Positions 6,690 through 13,013 of a stretch of DNA of 19,818 bases are shown piece after piece. How positions within the stretch are numbered: position 1 is the first letter of the stretch; the number at the start of each line of letters is the position of its first letter. The notes beneath the pieces are model-generated. The model was not told the origin of the DNA, searched no databases, and saw nothing but the letters and a program-made list of their open reading frames with translations. The DNA lies in NCBI GenBank assembly GCA_002392645.1, contig DGHL01000089.1, positions 1 to 19,818 of the forward strand, in the 5' to 3' direction. Source of the DNA: Prevotellaceae bacterium UBA3849. GTDB taxonomy: Bacteria > Bacteroidota > Bacteroidia > Bacteroidales > Bacteroidaceae. The position numbers and the translations under genes were made by a program.

Positions 6690-7103
6690 ATGCCTTCATT
6701 TTTTGCTCGCAATCTGGCTCGCTATTTCGCAGCCTCCCAAATGGAGAAAATGTCAAGACCTTCTACGCCCCAAACTCCTGACAATGTGGTAGAAGGTGTT
6801 AGTGCATGGAACAAGAATATGCGCTGGCTGATACCCTTTGTGCAGGCTTCGGGCTACCGCATCGTAATAGAGAATCCGAAATCGCATGAGAAGATAATTA
6901 TTGATAAAGACACGAAGGTCTTCCCACGGCTAACGTCTTCATGGCTTAGACGATACGACAAGCAAGACCTTAAAACATGGATGAAAAAAGAGAAAAAGAA
7001 GGAAGAGGCACGTTGCATTGCAGAAAAGCGAGGACGTGCCAAGTACGGCGATGGATATCAGGCATCAGAACAGGAAATACAAAAAGTTCTCGAGAATATG
7101 TAA
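6690..7103 (+). CDS. Hypothetical protein, 137 aa
   Basis: This is the middle gene of the 6212-7892 unit. It starts 22 bases after the upstream stop and ends 18 bases before the next start. The predicted protein is soluble. After a basic N-terminus comes a short compact region with a beta-like stretch (GYRIVIENPKSHEKIIID), then a long, highly charged helix (WMKKEKKKEEARCIAEKRGR) that could bind nucleic acid or form a coiled coil, and a polar end (YQASEQEIQKVLE). I cannot assign it to a family. The spacing suggests that it works with its two neighbours. Confidence 0.65.
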   Translation: MPSFFARNLARYFAASQMEKMSRPSTPQTPDNVVEGVSAWNKNMRWLIPFVQASGYRIVIENPKSHEKIIIDKDTKVFPRLTSSWLRRYDKQDLKTWMKKEKKKEEARCIAEKRGRAKYGDGYQASEQEIQKVLENM

Positions 7104-7121
7104 TAAGCGAATTGAAAACCA

Positions 7122-7892
7122 ATGAAGGATATCAACTTCCAAAAATACAAGGAGTTGCAAAGCATTTTACCTTTGATGAAAGTGCTAGGCTATGATGCAC
7201 GTCAGGCAGAAAGTGCTTTAATCCCCGCAGAAGAGCCAGACTTCCTCTTCAAGCATGAAGACCTAGATGTAGGGATAGAAGTTACTGAATGCCATCCAGA
7301 AAACACGAAAGGGAAGGGAGCCAAAAACCTGCTTGCTGCAAGGCAAAGAACTTTCGAGATATGCAAGTTTATTGAGCAATCCCAAGATGCCTTAGGAGAA
7401 ATTGTAAACTATAGACTGGGCTTCAATCTTGTTCTTTTATTTGACTTGCAAAAGCCGAAATTGAAAAGACCTGAAAAAGAAAGAATTCAAAATGAGGTTC
7501 TTGCAGAGATGCACAAAAGAATCAAAAATGGAGATTATATTGCCATTGAAGATGATTATCAGAAGTTACAAATAGAATGGCGCAAGAATTACCACTACAT
7601 AAGAGACATAGTAGTTGACGAACCATTGGAAAAGTCAATTGTGACATATTCTTATCCTGCAAGAAGTACATCTTCTATTGAACATGATATAGTATTGGAC
7701 GCTATAGCACAAAAAGAGATCAGACTATCTTCTTATCGTAACAACTACCCCCAAACTAATGAATTTTGGCTATGCCTTACTATTCCTATGGGAGTTAACT
7801 GCACCCTTGATGGTCTACAGGAATTGGAAGTCGAGTCACAGTATGACAGAATCTATATGACATCAACTCACGAATGTATAAGAATCAGGTGA
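7122..7892 (+). CDS. Putative PD-(D/E)XK-like nuclease-fold protein, 256 aa
   Basis: Residues 38-56 read EPDFLFKHEDLDVGIEVTE. PDF followed about 12 residues later by an I-E-V strand is the arrangement of the PD-(D/E)XK nuclease core (Asp40, Glu53), and many 'IGIEVTE' proteins of this type occur in mobile regions. The usual Lys of E-x-K is a Thr here (E53-V-T55), so a Lys may be supplied from elsewhere (KGKGAKNL, 63-70) or the site may be inactive. The rest is a mixed helical region (71-150) and an unrecognised C-terminal half. It is the last gene of the 6212-7892 unit and ends four bases before repeat e. Fold assignment by eye only. Confidence 0.6.
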   Translation: MKDINFQKYKELQSILPLMKVLGYDARQAESALIPAEEPDFLFKHEDLDVGIEVTECHPENTKGKGAKNLLAARQRTFEICKFIEQSQDALGEIVNYRLGFNLVLLFDLQKPKLKRPEKERIQNEVLAEMHKRIKNGDYIAIEDDYQKLQIEWRKNYHYIRDIVVDEPLEKSIVTYSYPARSTSSIEHDIVLDAIAQKEIRLSSYRNNYPQTNEFWLCLTIPMGVNCTLDGLQELEVESQYDRIYMTSTHECIRIR

Positions 7893-7896
7893 TTGT

Positions 7897-7931
7897 GTTT
7901 ATAGCGCTTATTATAGCAGTCCATTTAAAAC
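7897..7931 (+). repeat. 35-base array repeat, copy e (last full copy)
   Basis: Exactly 35 bases, left half GTTTATAGCGCTTATT and right half ATAGCAGTCCATTTAAAAC. It is the most diverged copy, but the ends and CTTATTATAG are kept. It separates the last compartment gene from the terminator at 7934. Confidence 0.75.
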
Positions 7932-7933
7932 AG

Positions 7934-7974
7934 AAAACGGTGTCATGATGCTCAGCATGACACCGTTTTTTTTT
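7934..7974 (+). terminator. Strong rho-independent terminator
   Basis: The stem AAAACGGTGTCATG pairs with CATGACACCGTTTT around an 8-base loop and runs into nine T. It begins three bases after repeat e, so it would stop any transcript leaving the array. Confidence 0.9.
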
Positions 7975-7989
7975 AGCCACCATGAACTT

Positions 7990-8058
7990 TAACCACGGAT
8001 GGACACGAATTTGCGAATTACCCGTACGGTAGGAAAAATTCGTGTTCATTTGTGGTTA
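7990..8058. repeat. REP-like palindromic element
   Basis: Two 23-base arms, 7990-8012 (TAACCACGGATGGACACGAA...) and 8036-8058, are complementary with three mismatches around a 23-base loop that itself holds a short palindrome (CCCGTACGGT region). The AACCACGGATGGACACGA type is a common repetitive extragenic sequence in Bacteroidales as I remember it. No coding function is supported. Confidence 0.6.
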
Positions 8059-8087
8059 CAAAAAAGTGGTTGGAAAATCTGTGTGTG

Positions 8088-8103
8088 GTTTAGAACGCTT
8101 ATT
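8088..8103 (+). repeat. Half copy of the array repeat
   Basis: GTTTAGAACGCTTATT matches the left half of the array repeat; the right half is replaced by unrelated sequence. It lies 27 bases from the end of the AraC-type gene and may mark the old right edge of the array. Confidence 0.5.
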
Positions 8104-8130
8104 TTTCCTCATTGCGGTTTTTGGGCTATA

Positions 8131-9036
8131 TTACTCCGAGTTTTTGAAGGCGGCAGGAGTCATGCCGGTGAGGCGCTTGAAGTATTTGCTGAAGAAAGAA
8201 GGGTTGGGGAACCCCATCTCGTCAGAAATCTGCGCCACGGACTTGTCGGTGTGGCGCAGTTCCACCTTTATGCGCATCACTATGGCGCGGTCTATCCACT
8301 CCTTTGCGGTGATGCCGCTTGCCTGCCTTACCACGGTGCCCAGGTATCGCTCCGTAAGGCACAGGCGCTCGGCATAGTAGCCTATATGGTGGTGCTCGGC
8401 ACAGTGCTGGTTGGCAAGCTGTATGAAGCGGTCGAAGATGGTCTGCTCGCGAAAGTGCGGCGGCTGGTGCTCGGCATGGCGGTGGTAGAGTGAGTTATAG
8501 TGGTGCATCAAGGCAGCTGCGAGCGCTGTCACGCAGTCACGGTTATAGTCTTTGTCATGGTGCACTATCTGCCAGATGGTTTCAATGATATGCTGCGCTA
8601 TGCTGATGTCGCCGTCATCGACAGGCAACTGAAAGTCGCGCACCTGGCCGTTGAAGGCGGAAGGCATCTGCCCATGTGCGAAAGGCATGCGGAAGTCAGA
8701 GAACAGTCCGATGCCGAAGACCTGCAGGTCGTCAGACAATCTGATGGGATTGATGATGGTGCCCGGACCAAGATACACCAGTGTGCCGGCGGTTATGTGC
8801 CGCTCCTGCAGGTTGAAGTTCATGTGAGCCTCGCCGCTTAATATTATGCCGAAGCGGTGGTCGTTGATGGAGAAGGGAGGCTTGTGGCGTATCAGCAGCT
8901 GAAACACGGAGTGGTCGCCGTGAACTACGGCAAGCTCGTTGTTGAAAAACACGTTCTTGCTGATCTGCGCCAGGTGCGGAGTAATGATATCCCGCATGCG
9001 CGACAAGTCCATCAGTTTAGGTTGTTTGCTATTCAT
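8131..9036 (-). CDS. AraC-family transcriptional regulator
   Basis: The protein has 301 aa. The C-terminal ~100 residues form the double helix-turn-helix of AraC/XylS regulators: HIGYYAERLCLTERYLGTVV for the first, then SVAQISDEMGFPNPSFFSKY leading into FKRLTGMTPAAF, the hallmark of the second. Residues ~40-130 look like a cupin-type ligand-sensing domain (PPFSINDHRFGIILSGEAH, then ITAGTLVYLGPG). It is divergent from the efflux operon starting at 9195, with a 158-base shared upstream region, so it most likely controls that operon and perhaps itself. The ligand is unknown. A -7 box TATCTTTG sits on its own strand at 9064-9057. Confidence 0.9.
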   Translation of the reverse strand: MNSKQPKLMDLSRMRDIITPHLAQISKNVFFNNELAVVHGDHSVFQLLIRHKPPFSINDHRFGIILSGEAHMNFNLQERHITAGTLVYLGPGTIINPIRLSDDLQVFGIGLFSDFRMPFAHGQMPSAFNGQVRDFQLPVDDGDISIAQHIIETIWQIVHHDKDYNRDCVTALAAALMHHYNSLYHRHAEHQPPHFREQTIFDRFIQLANQHCAEHHHIGYYAERLCLTERYLGTVVRQASGITAKEWIDRAIVMRIKVELRHTDKSVAQISDEMGFPNPSFFSKYFKRLTGMTPAAFKNSE

Positions 9037-9056
9037 ATAAATATCCTTTTTGTTTG

Positions 9057-9169
9057 CAAAGATAATCTTTTTCTGTGAAATACAGGTCTTTTACTGCATA
9101 AATCGAACAAAAAGAACATTATTTCATTATAACAGATAACGAACAATTACAAAATACTCCGTAACTTTG
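9057..9169. promoter_or_regulatory. Divergent promoter region between the AraC regulator and the efflux operon
   Basis: The minus-strand -7 box TATCTTTG (9064-9057) serves the regulator gene. The plus-strand -7 box TAACTTTG (9162-9169) serves the operon; no TTTG stands 19 bases upstream of it, as is usual for activator-dependent promoters. CGAACAA occurs as a direct repeat at 9104-9110 and 9140-9146, 36 bases apart, and is a candidate binding site for the AraC-type protein. Confidence 0.5.
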
Positions 9170-9194
9170 CAGCGGTGATATATAGAAACAAACT

Positions 9195-10469
9195 ATGAGG
9201 AAACTACTTTTCATATTGATGACGCTGCCGCTGGCGGTTCAAGGGCAGACACTGCAGGAGTGTCAGCATGCTGCGGAGCGCAACTATCCGTTGATACGGC
9301 AGTATGGTCTGATAGAGCAGACCACTGCGCTGACGGTGGAGAACATAGGCAAGGCATGGCTGCCGCAGGTGACTGCCACGGCGCAGGCTACGTATCAGAG
9401 TGACGTGCCGGCATGGCCTGACCAGATGCAGACGGTGTATCAGCAGCTGGGGCTAAACATGAAGGGACTGCGCAAGGACCAGTACCGGGTAGGCATAGAC
9501 GTGAGTCAGACGGTGTATGACGGCGGCATGATAAGCAGTCAGAAGGAGATTGCGCGTGAACAGGGTAAGGTTCAGGCAGCCCAGAACGATGTCACGCTCT
9601 ACAGTGTGCGCAAGAGGGTGAACGAGATGTATTTCGCCCTGCTGATGCTCGACAAGCAGATAGAGCTTAACAAAGACCTGCAGGAACTGCTCGGCGGCAA
9701 CGAGCGCAAGCTGCAGTCGATGGTAAAAGGTGGTACGGCAGCCGAAAGCGACTGGATGAACGTGAAGGTAGAGCGCCTTAACGCGGCACAGAAAGGCGAG
9801 AGCCTGGAGTCGCAGAAGCGCATGTTGCAGAACGTGCTTTCTGCCTTCTGCGGAATAGAGGTCAGGAATGTCACCAAACCTGCGGCAGGCAATGTGGCGA
9901 CGGCAAGGAGCAATGCAAGCGAGCGCCCCGAGATGCAGCTGTTTAATGCCCAGCTGAGTCTTGCCGATGCTCAGGAGAAAGCCCTCGACGCAGCGCTGAA
10001 ACCACGCCTGGGAGTGTTTGCACAAGGATACTACGGTTACCCGGGCTATAACATGTTTGAGGATATGATGTCACATAAATGGTCGCTTAACGGCATGGTG
10101 GGAGCACGGCTGACATGGAACATCGGTGCGCTCTACACCCGTAAGAACGACAAGGCTAAGATACAGATGCAGCGCGACATTACAGAGACGAACCGCGAGA
10201 CGTTCATCTTCAACAACAATCTTGAACAGATACAGCAGAGCGAGGAGATACAGCGTTACCGCAAGCTGATGGAGCAGGATGAGGAGATTATAACGCTGCG
10301 CCAGTCAGTGCGCAAGGCGGCAGAGTCAAAGCTATCGCATGGCATCATCGACGTCAACGACCTCGTGAGGGAGATAAACCAGGAGAATGCTGCAAGGCTG
10401 CAGTTGTCTATGCACGAGACGGAGATGCTGAAACAGATATATGATTACAAATACACTACAAATGATTAA
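9195..10469 (+). CDS. TolC-family outer-membrane efflux protein
   Basis: The outer-membrane channel of the exporter encoded here. A signal peptide spans residues 1-17 (LLFILMTLPLAVQG/Q). The 424-aa length suits the family. The internal two-fold repeat of long helices is visible: a first half with LTVENIGKAWLPQVTATAQATY and a second with FNAQLSLADAQEKALDAALKP, where 'LP.V' and 'KP.L' mark the equivalent strand starts. Helices rich in Gln, Glu and Arg follow each. It is the first gene of the operon, 13 bases ahead of the adaptor gene. Start chosen at ATG 9195, about 25 bases after the -7 box. Confidence 0.92.
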   Translation: MRKLLFILMTLPLAVQGQTLQECQHAAERNYPLIRQYGLIEQTTALTVENIGKAWLPQVTATAQATYQSDVPAWPDQMQTVYQQLGLNMKGLRKDQYRVGIDVSQTVYDGGMISSQKEIAREQGKVQAAQNDVTLYSVRKRVNEMYFALLMLDKQIELNKDLQELLGGNERKLQSMVKGGTAAESDWMNVKVERLNAAQKGESLESQKRMLQNVLSAFCGIEVRNVTKPAAGNVATARSNASERPEMQLFNAQLSLADAQEKALDAALKPRLGVFAQGYYGYPGYNMFEDMMSHKWSLNGMVGARLTWNIGALYTRKNDKAKIQMQRDITETNRETFIFNNNLEQIQQSEEIQRYRKLMEQDEEIITLRQSVRKAAESKLSHGIIDVNDLVREINQENAARLQLSMHETEMLKQIYDYKYTTND

Positions 10470-10482
10470 CTATTGAGATAAT

Positions 10483-11373
10483 ATGCAGAAGACAATATGT
10501 ATAGCAGGCATGGCGCTGCTGCTGGCTGCTTGCGGCGGCGGAGAAAAGGAATATGATGCCACAGGCGTCTTTGAGGCTACTGAGACCACGGTGTACGCAG
10601 AGCAGAATGGTGCGCTGCTGACATTCAGCGTCAATGAGGGCGATGAGGCAGTTTCTGGTACAGAGGCAGGAGTGATAGACTCTACGCAGACATGGCTGAA
10701 GATAAAACAGCTTGGAGCCACGAAGGAGGTGTATCAGAGTCAGAAACCTGACATGGAGCGCCAGATTGCAGTCACACGCCAGCAACTGGTGACGGCACGT
10801 CAGGATGAACAGCGATACAGGGAACTCGTGGCAGACGGTGCAGCACCGTCGAAGATGCTTGACGATGCGGTCAGTCATGTGAAGGTGTTGCAGAAACAGC
10901 TCGATGCACAGGTGTCGGCGCTGTCAACGAGCACGCGCGCACTTGACAAGCAGGCTGACGCTGCCGACGTGCAGATAAGTCAGTTGCGCGACCAACTGCG
11001 CAAGTGTCATGTGGTGGTACCCGTCAGCGGCACCGTGACAGAGAAGTATGTAGAGCGCGGCGAACTCGTGACGGTGGGTAAGCCATTGTTTAAGATAGCC
11101 GACGTAAAGAATATGTATATGCGTGCATACTTCACATCGGCACAGCTGAAAGACATCAAGCTGGGACAGAAGGTCAAGGTACTTGCCGATTATGGCGACG
11201 GGCAGAAGAAAGAGTATGACGGCACCATCACATGGATATCCAGCCGTTCAGAGTTTACACCTAAGACCATTCTCACCGACGATGAGCGTGCCGACCTGGT
11301 GTATGCCGTCAAGATAGCTATCAGGAACGACGGCTACGTAAAGATAGGAATGTACGGGGAAGTAAGACTTTAG
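10483..11373 (+). CDS. HlyD/AcrA-type periplasmic adaptor lipoprotein
   Basis: This protein bridges the inner-membrane ABC transporter and the TolC-like channel. The lipobox LLAAC with Cys17 indicates an inner-membrane-facing lipoprotein, whereas E. coli YbhG has a membrane-anchored or secreted form. The order is typical: first half of the lipoyl domain (~residues 35-60, YAEQNGALLTFSVNEGDEA), a coiled-coil hairpin (~75-165, with QQLVTARQDEQRYRELVADG), the second lipoyl half (~177-207, VPVSGTVTEKYVERGE), then a beta-barrel (KLGQKVKVLADYGD). The protein is 296 aa long and lies 13 bases after the tolC-like gene, so it is co-transcribed. Confidence 0.92.
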   Translation: MQKTICIAGMALLLAACGGGEKEYDATGVFEATETTVYAEQNGALLTFSVNEGDEAVSGTEAGVIDSTQTWLKIKQLGATKEVYQSQKPDMERQIAVTRQQLVTARQDEQRYRELVADGAAPSKMLDDAVSHVKVLQKQLDAQVSALSTSTRALDKQADAADVQISQLRDQLRKCHVVVPVSGTVTEKYVERGELVTVGKPLFKIADVKNMYMRAYFTSAQLKDIKLGQKVKVLADYGDGQKKEYDGTITWISSRSEFTPKTILTDDERADLVYAVKIAIRNDGYVKIGMYGEVRL

Positions 11374-11414
11374 TTTACGGTTTACCGTTTATAGTTTATA
11401 TTTATAGTTCATAG
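11374..11414 (+). repeat. Period-7 tandem repeat after the adaptor gene
   Basis: Beginning at the base after the adaptor stop codon: TTTACGG, TTTACCG, TTTATAG, TTTATA (one base short), TTTATAG, TTCATAG. Related heptads lie at 12216-12250 (opposite strand) and 12991-13011 in the same operon. Confidence 0.7.
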
Positions 11415-11424
11415 TAACCCACGA

Positions 11425-11456
11425 CTCCCTCCCTTGGGAGGGCCGGGGTGGGGTTT
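11425..11456. repeat. G/C-rich REP-like palindrome
   Basis: CCCTCCC (11427-11433) and GGGAGGG (11436-11442) form a tight hairpin followed by GCCGGGGTGGGG. Such a sequence is a frequent intergenic repeat in this bacterial group, as I remember it. The TTG at 11434 inside it opens the frame of the ATPase gene but is not a credible start codon. Confidence 0.55.
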
Positions 11457-11463
11457 CTCATCC

Positions 11464-12987
11464 ATGCAAGCAATAGATATAAGACATATCAGTAAGTCGT
11501 ACGGCAAGGTAAAGGCGCTCAGTGATGTATCGCTGAGTGTGGGCAAGGGCGAGGTGTTCGGACTGATAGGTCCTGACGGTGCCGGCAAGACCTCAATGTT
11601 CCGCATACTATGCTCGTTGCTGCTGCCCGACAGCGGCAGTGCCACTGTTGACGGATACGACGTAGTGAGGCAGATGCACGACGTGAGATGCCGTGTAGGC
11701 TACATGCCGGGCAGGTTTTCGCTGTATGAAGATCTGACAGTGGAGGAGAACCTGAAGTTCTTTGCCACGCTGTTTAATACTACGATAGATGAAGGATATG
11801 ACGATATCAAGGCCGTATATTCGCAGATAGAGCGCTTCAAGGACCGCAAGGCAGGGGCACTGTCGGGCGGCATGAAGCAGAAGCTGGCGCTGTCGTGTGC
11901 CTTGGTACACAGTCCCAGCATACTGTTCCTTGACGAGCCCACCACCGGCGTTGACCCCGTGAGCCGTAAGGAGTTCTGGGAGATGCTCGGCACCTTGAAG
12001 GAACGTAACATCACCATCGTGGCATCCACGCCATATCTTGACGAGGTGAGGCAGTGTGAGCGTGTGGCATTCCTTGACAAAGGCAAGGTAAGAGGCATTG
12101 ATACGCCTGAAAACATACTGACGGAGTTTGCCGACATATTCAATCCGCCAGGGATTAAGAGGAAGGGAAACGAAAACGGCAACTCATCACTTGTCAACAC
12201 CACAGATTGTGACGGCAACTCACAACTCATAACTAATCACTCAAAACTTGCCAACGTCATCGAGGTGGAGCACCTGGTTAAGGCCTTCGGTAACTTCCAT
12301 GCCGTTGACGATATCAGTTTCACGGTGAAGCGCGGCGAGATATTCGGTTTTCTCGGTGCCAACGGTGCAGGCAAGACAACGGCGATGCACATGCTCACCG
12401 GACTGAACCAGCCTACCAGCGGAACGGGTAGGGTAGTAGGTTACGACATACGTACCGAGTATGAGCAGATAAAGAAGAACATTGGATATATGAGTCAGAG
12501 GTTTTCGCTGTATGAAGACCTCACCGTGGCGGAGAACATACGGCTGTTTGCCGGCATCTACGGCATGAAGAGCAAGGAGATAAGAGAGAAGACCGACGAG
12601 ATGCTGCACCGCCTGCGGTTCTACGACCATAAGGACGACCTCGTGTCGTCGCTCCCGTTAGGGTGGAAGCAGAAACTCGCCTTCTCGGTGTCTATCTTCC
12701 ACGAGCCCGGCGTGGTGTTCCTTGATGAACCGACAGGCGGCGTTGACCCCGCAACGCGAAGGCAGTTCTGGGAACTTATCTATGATGCTGCCGCACGTGG
12801 CATAACGGTGTTCGTTACCACCCACTACATGGATGAGGCTGAATACTGTGACCGCATAAGCATAATGGTGGACGGAAAGATAAAGGCAATAGGTACGCCT
12901 GATGAACTGAAGAAGGAATACAGCCAGCCCGATATGGACCATGTGTTTACCTACCTGGCACGGCAAGCCACCCGTAGTGACAGTTGA
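11464..12987 (+). CDS. Tandem ABC ATPase (YbhF/RbbA-like), two nucleotide-binding domains fused
   Basis: Drives the exporter by ATP hydrolysis. Start chosen at ATG 11464 (507 aa), because extending to TTG 11434 would translate a REP-like repeat. Domain 1: Walker A GPDGAGKT (36-43), signature LSGGMKQ (133-139), Walker B LFLDEPT (154-160), but STPYLDE (188-194) has Pro190 in place of the switch His. Domain 2: Walker A GANGAGKT (298-305), Walker B VFLDEPT (418-424), switch His454 present, but the signature is LPLGWKQ (397-403). One composite ATP site is therefore canonical and the other degenerate on both sides. The linker (~235-262), rich in Asn, Ser and Thr, is partly encoded by a period-7 repeat (12216-12250). 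Two permease genes follow. Confidence 0.93.
   Translation: MQAIDIRHISKSYGKVKALSDVSLSVGKGEVFGLIGPDGAGKTSMFRILCSLLLPDSGSATVDGYDVVRQMHDVRCRVGYMPGRFSLYEDLTVEENLKFFATLFNTTIDEGYDDIKAVYSQIERFKDRKAGALSGGMKQKLALSCALVHSPSILFLDEPTTGVDPVSRKEFWEMLGTLKERNITIVASTPYLDEVRQCERVAFLDKGKVRGIDTPENILTEFADIFNPPGIKRKGNENGNSSLVNTTDCDGNSQLITNHSKLANVIEVEHLVKAFGNFHAVDDISFTVKRGEIFGFLGANGAGKTTAMHMLTGLNQPTSGTGRVVGYDIRTEYEQIKKNIGYMSQRFSLYEDLTVAENIRLFAGIYGMKSKEIREKTDEMLHRLRFYDHKDDLVSSLPLGWKQKLAFSVSIFHEPGVVFLDEPTGGVDPATRRQFWELIYDAAARGITVFVTTHYMDEAEYCDRISIMVDGKIKAIGTPDELKKEYSQPDMDHVFTYLARQATRSDS
12216..12250 (-). repeat. Period-7 repeat inside the ABC ATPase linker
   Basis: Plus-strand units CAACTCA, CAACTCA, TAACTAA, TCACTCA, AAACTTG. 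On the opposite strand they read TTTTGAG, TGATTAG, TTATGAG, TTGTGAG, the same TTxxxAG type as the intergenic heptads in this operon. It encodes part of the NSQLITNHSKL linker without breaking the frame. Confidence 0.55.
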
Positions 12988-12990
12988 GCG

Positions 12991-13011
12991 TTTAGAGTTT
13001 AGTGTTTAGAG
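12991..13011 (+). repeat. Period-7 repeat before the first permease gene
   Basis: Three heptads (TTTAGAG, TTTAGTG, TTTAGAG) fill the gap between the ATPase stop (12987) and the permease ATG (13014). The GTG at 13002 is inside the repeat and is not a likely start. Confidence 0.65.
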
Positions 13012-13013
13012 AA

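Larger units (their letters stand above)
1565..7931 (+). mobile_element. Putative cassette array bounded by 35-base repeats
   Basis: Five co-directional repeats (1565-1599, 2326-2360, 5656-5701, 6120-6154, 7897-7931) divide this stretch into four compartments. All genes read with the repeats except the fic gene and one fragment. A promoter abuts the first repeat and a terminator starts three bases after the last. The DNA is visibly more AT-rich than the efflux operon to the right. Gene fragments end at or run into repeats. The plan recalls integron cassettes, but no integrase gene is in the window, so the mobile nature is inferred. Confidence 0.5.

Noticed and set aside
1565..7931. CRISPR array
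   Set aside because: The repeat length (35) is CRISPR-like, but spacing is hundreds to thousands of bases, whole genes lie between the copies, and no cas genes are present.
1565..7931. Classical integron with attC sites and intI
   Set aside because: The repeats lack standard attC core sites and are shorter than usual attC, and no integrase frame exists in the window. Only the general layout is similar.
8042..8841. Plus-strand open frames of 111-164 codons
   Set aside because: They are antisense shadows of the AraC-type regulator gene, whose family motifs are clear.
9453..10025. 190-codon minus-strand frame
   Set aside because: Antisense to the TolC-like gene; the composition is rich in Cys, His and Leu, typical of shadow frames.
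11434..11463. TTG start extending the ABC ATPase by ten residues
   Set aside because: The extension translates a G/C-rich REP-like palindrome; ATG 11464 begins the normal family N-terminus.
13002..13013. GTG start of the first permease
   Set aside because: It lies in a heptad repeat; ATG 13014 gives the normal start MKQF.
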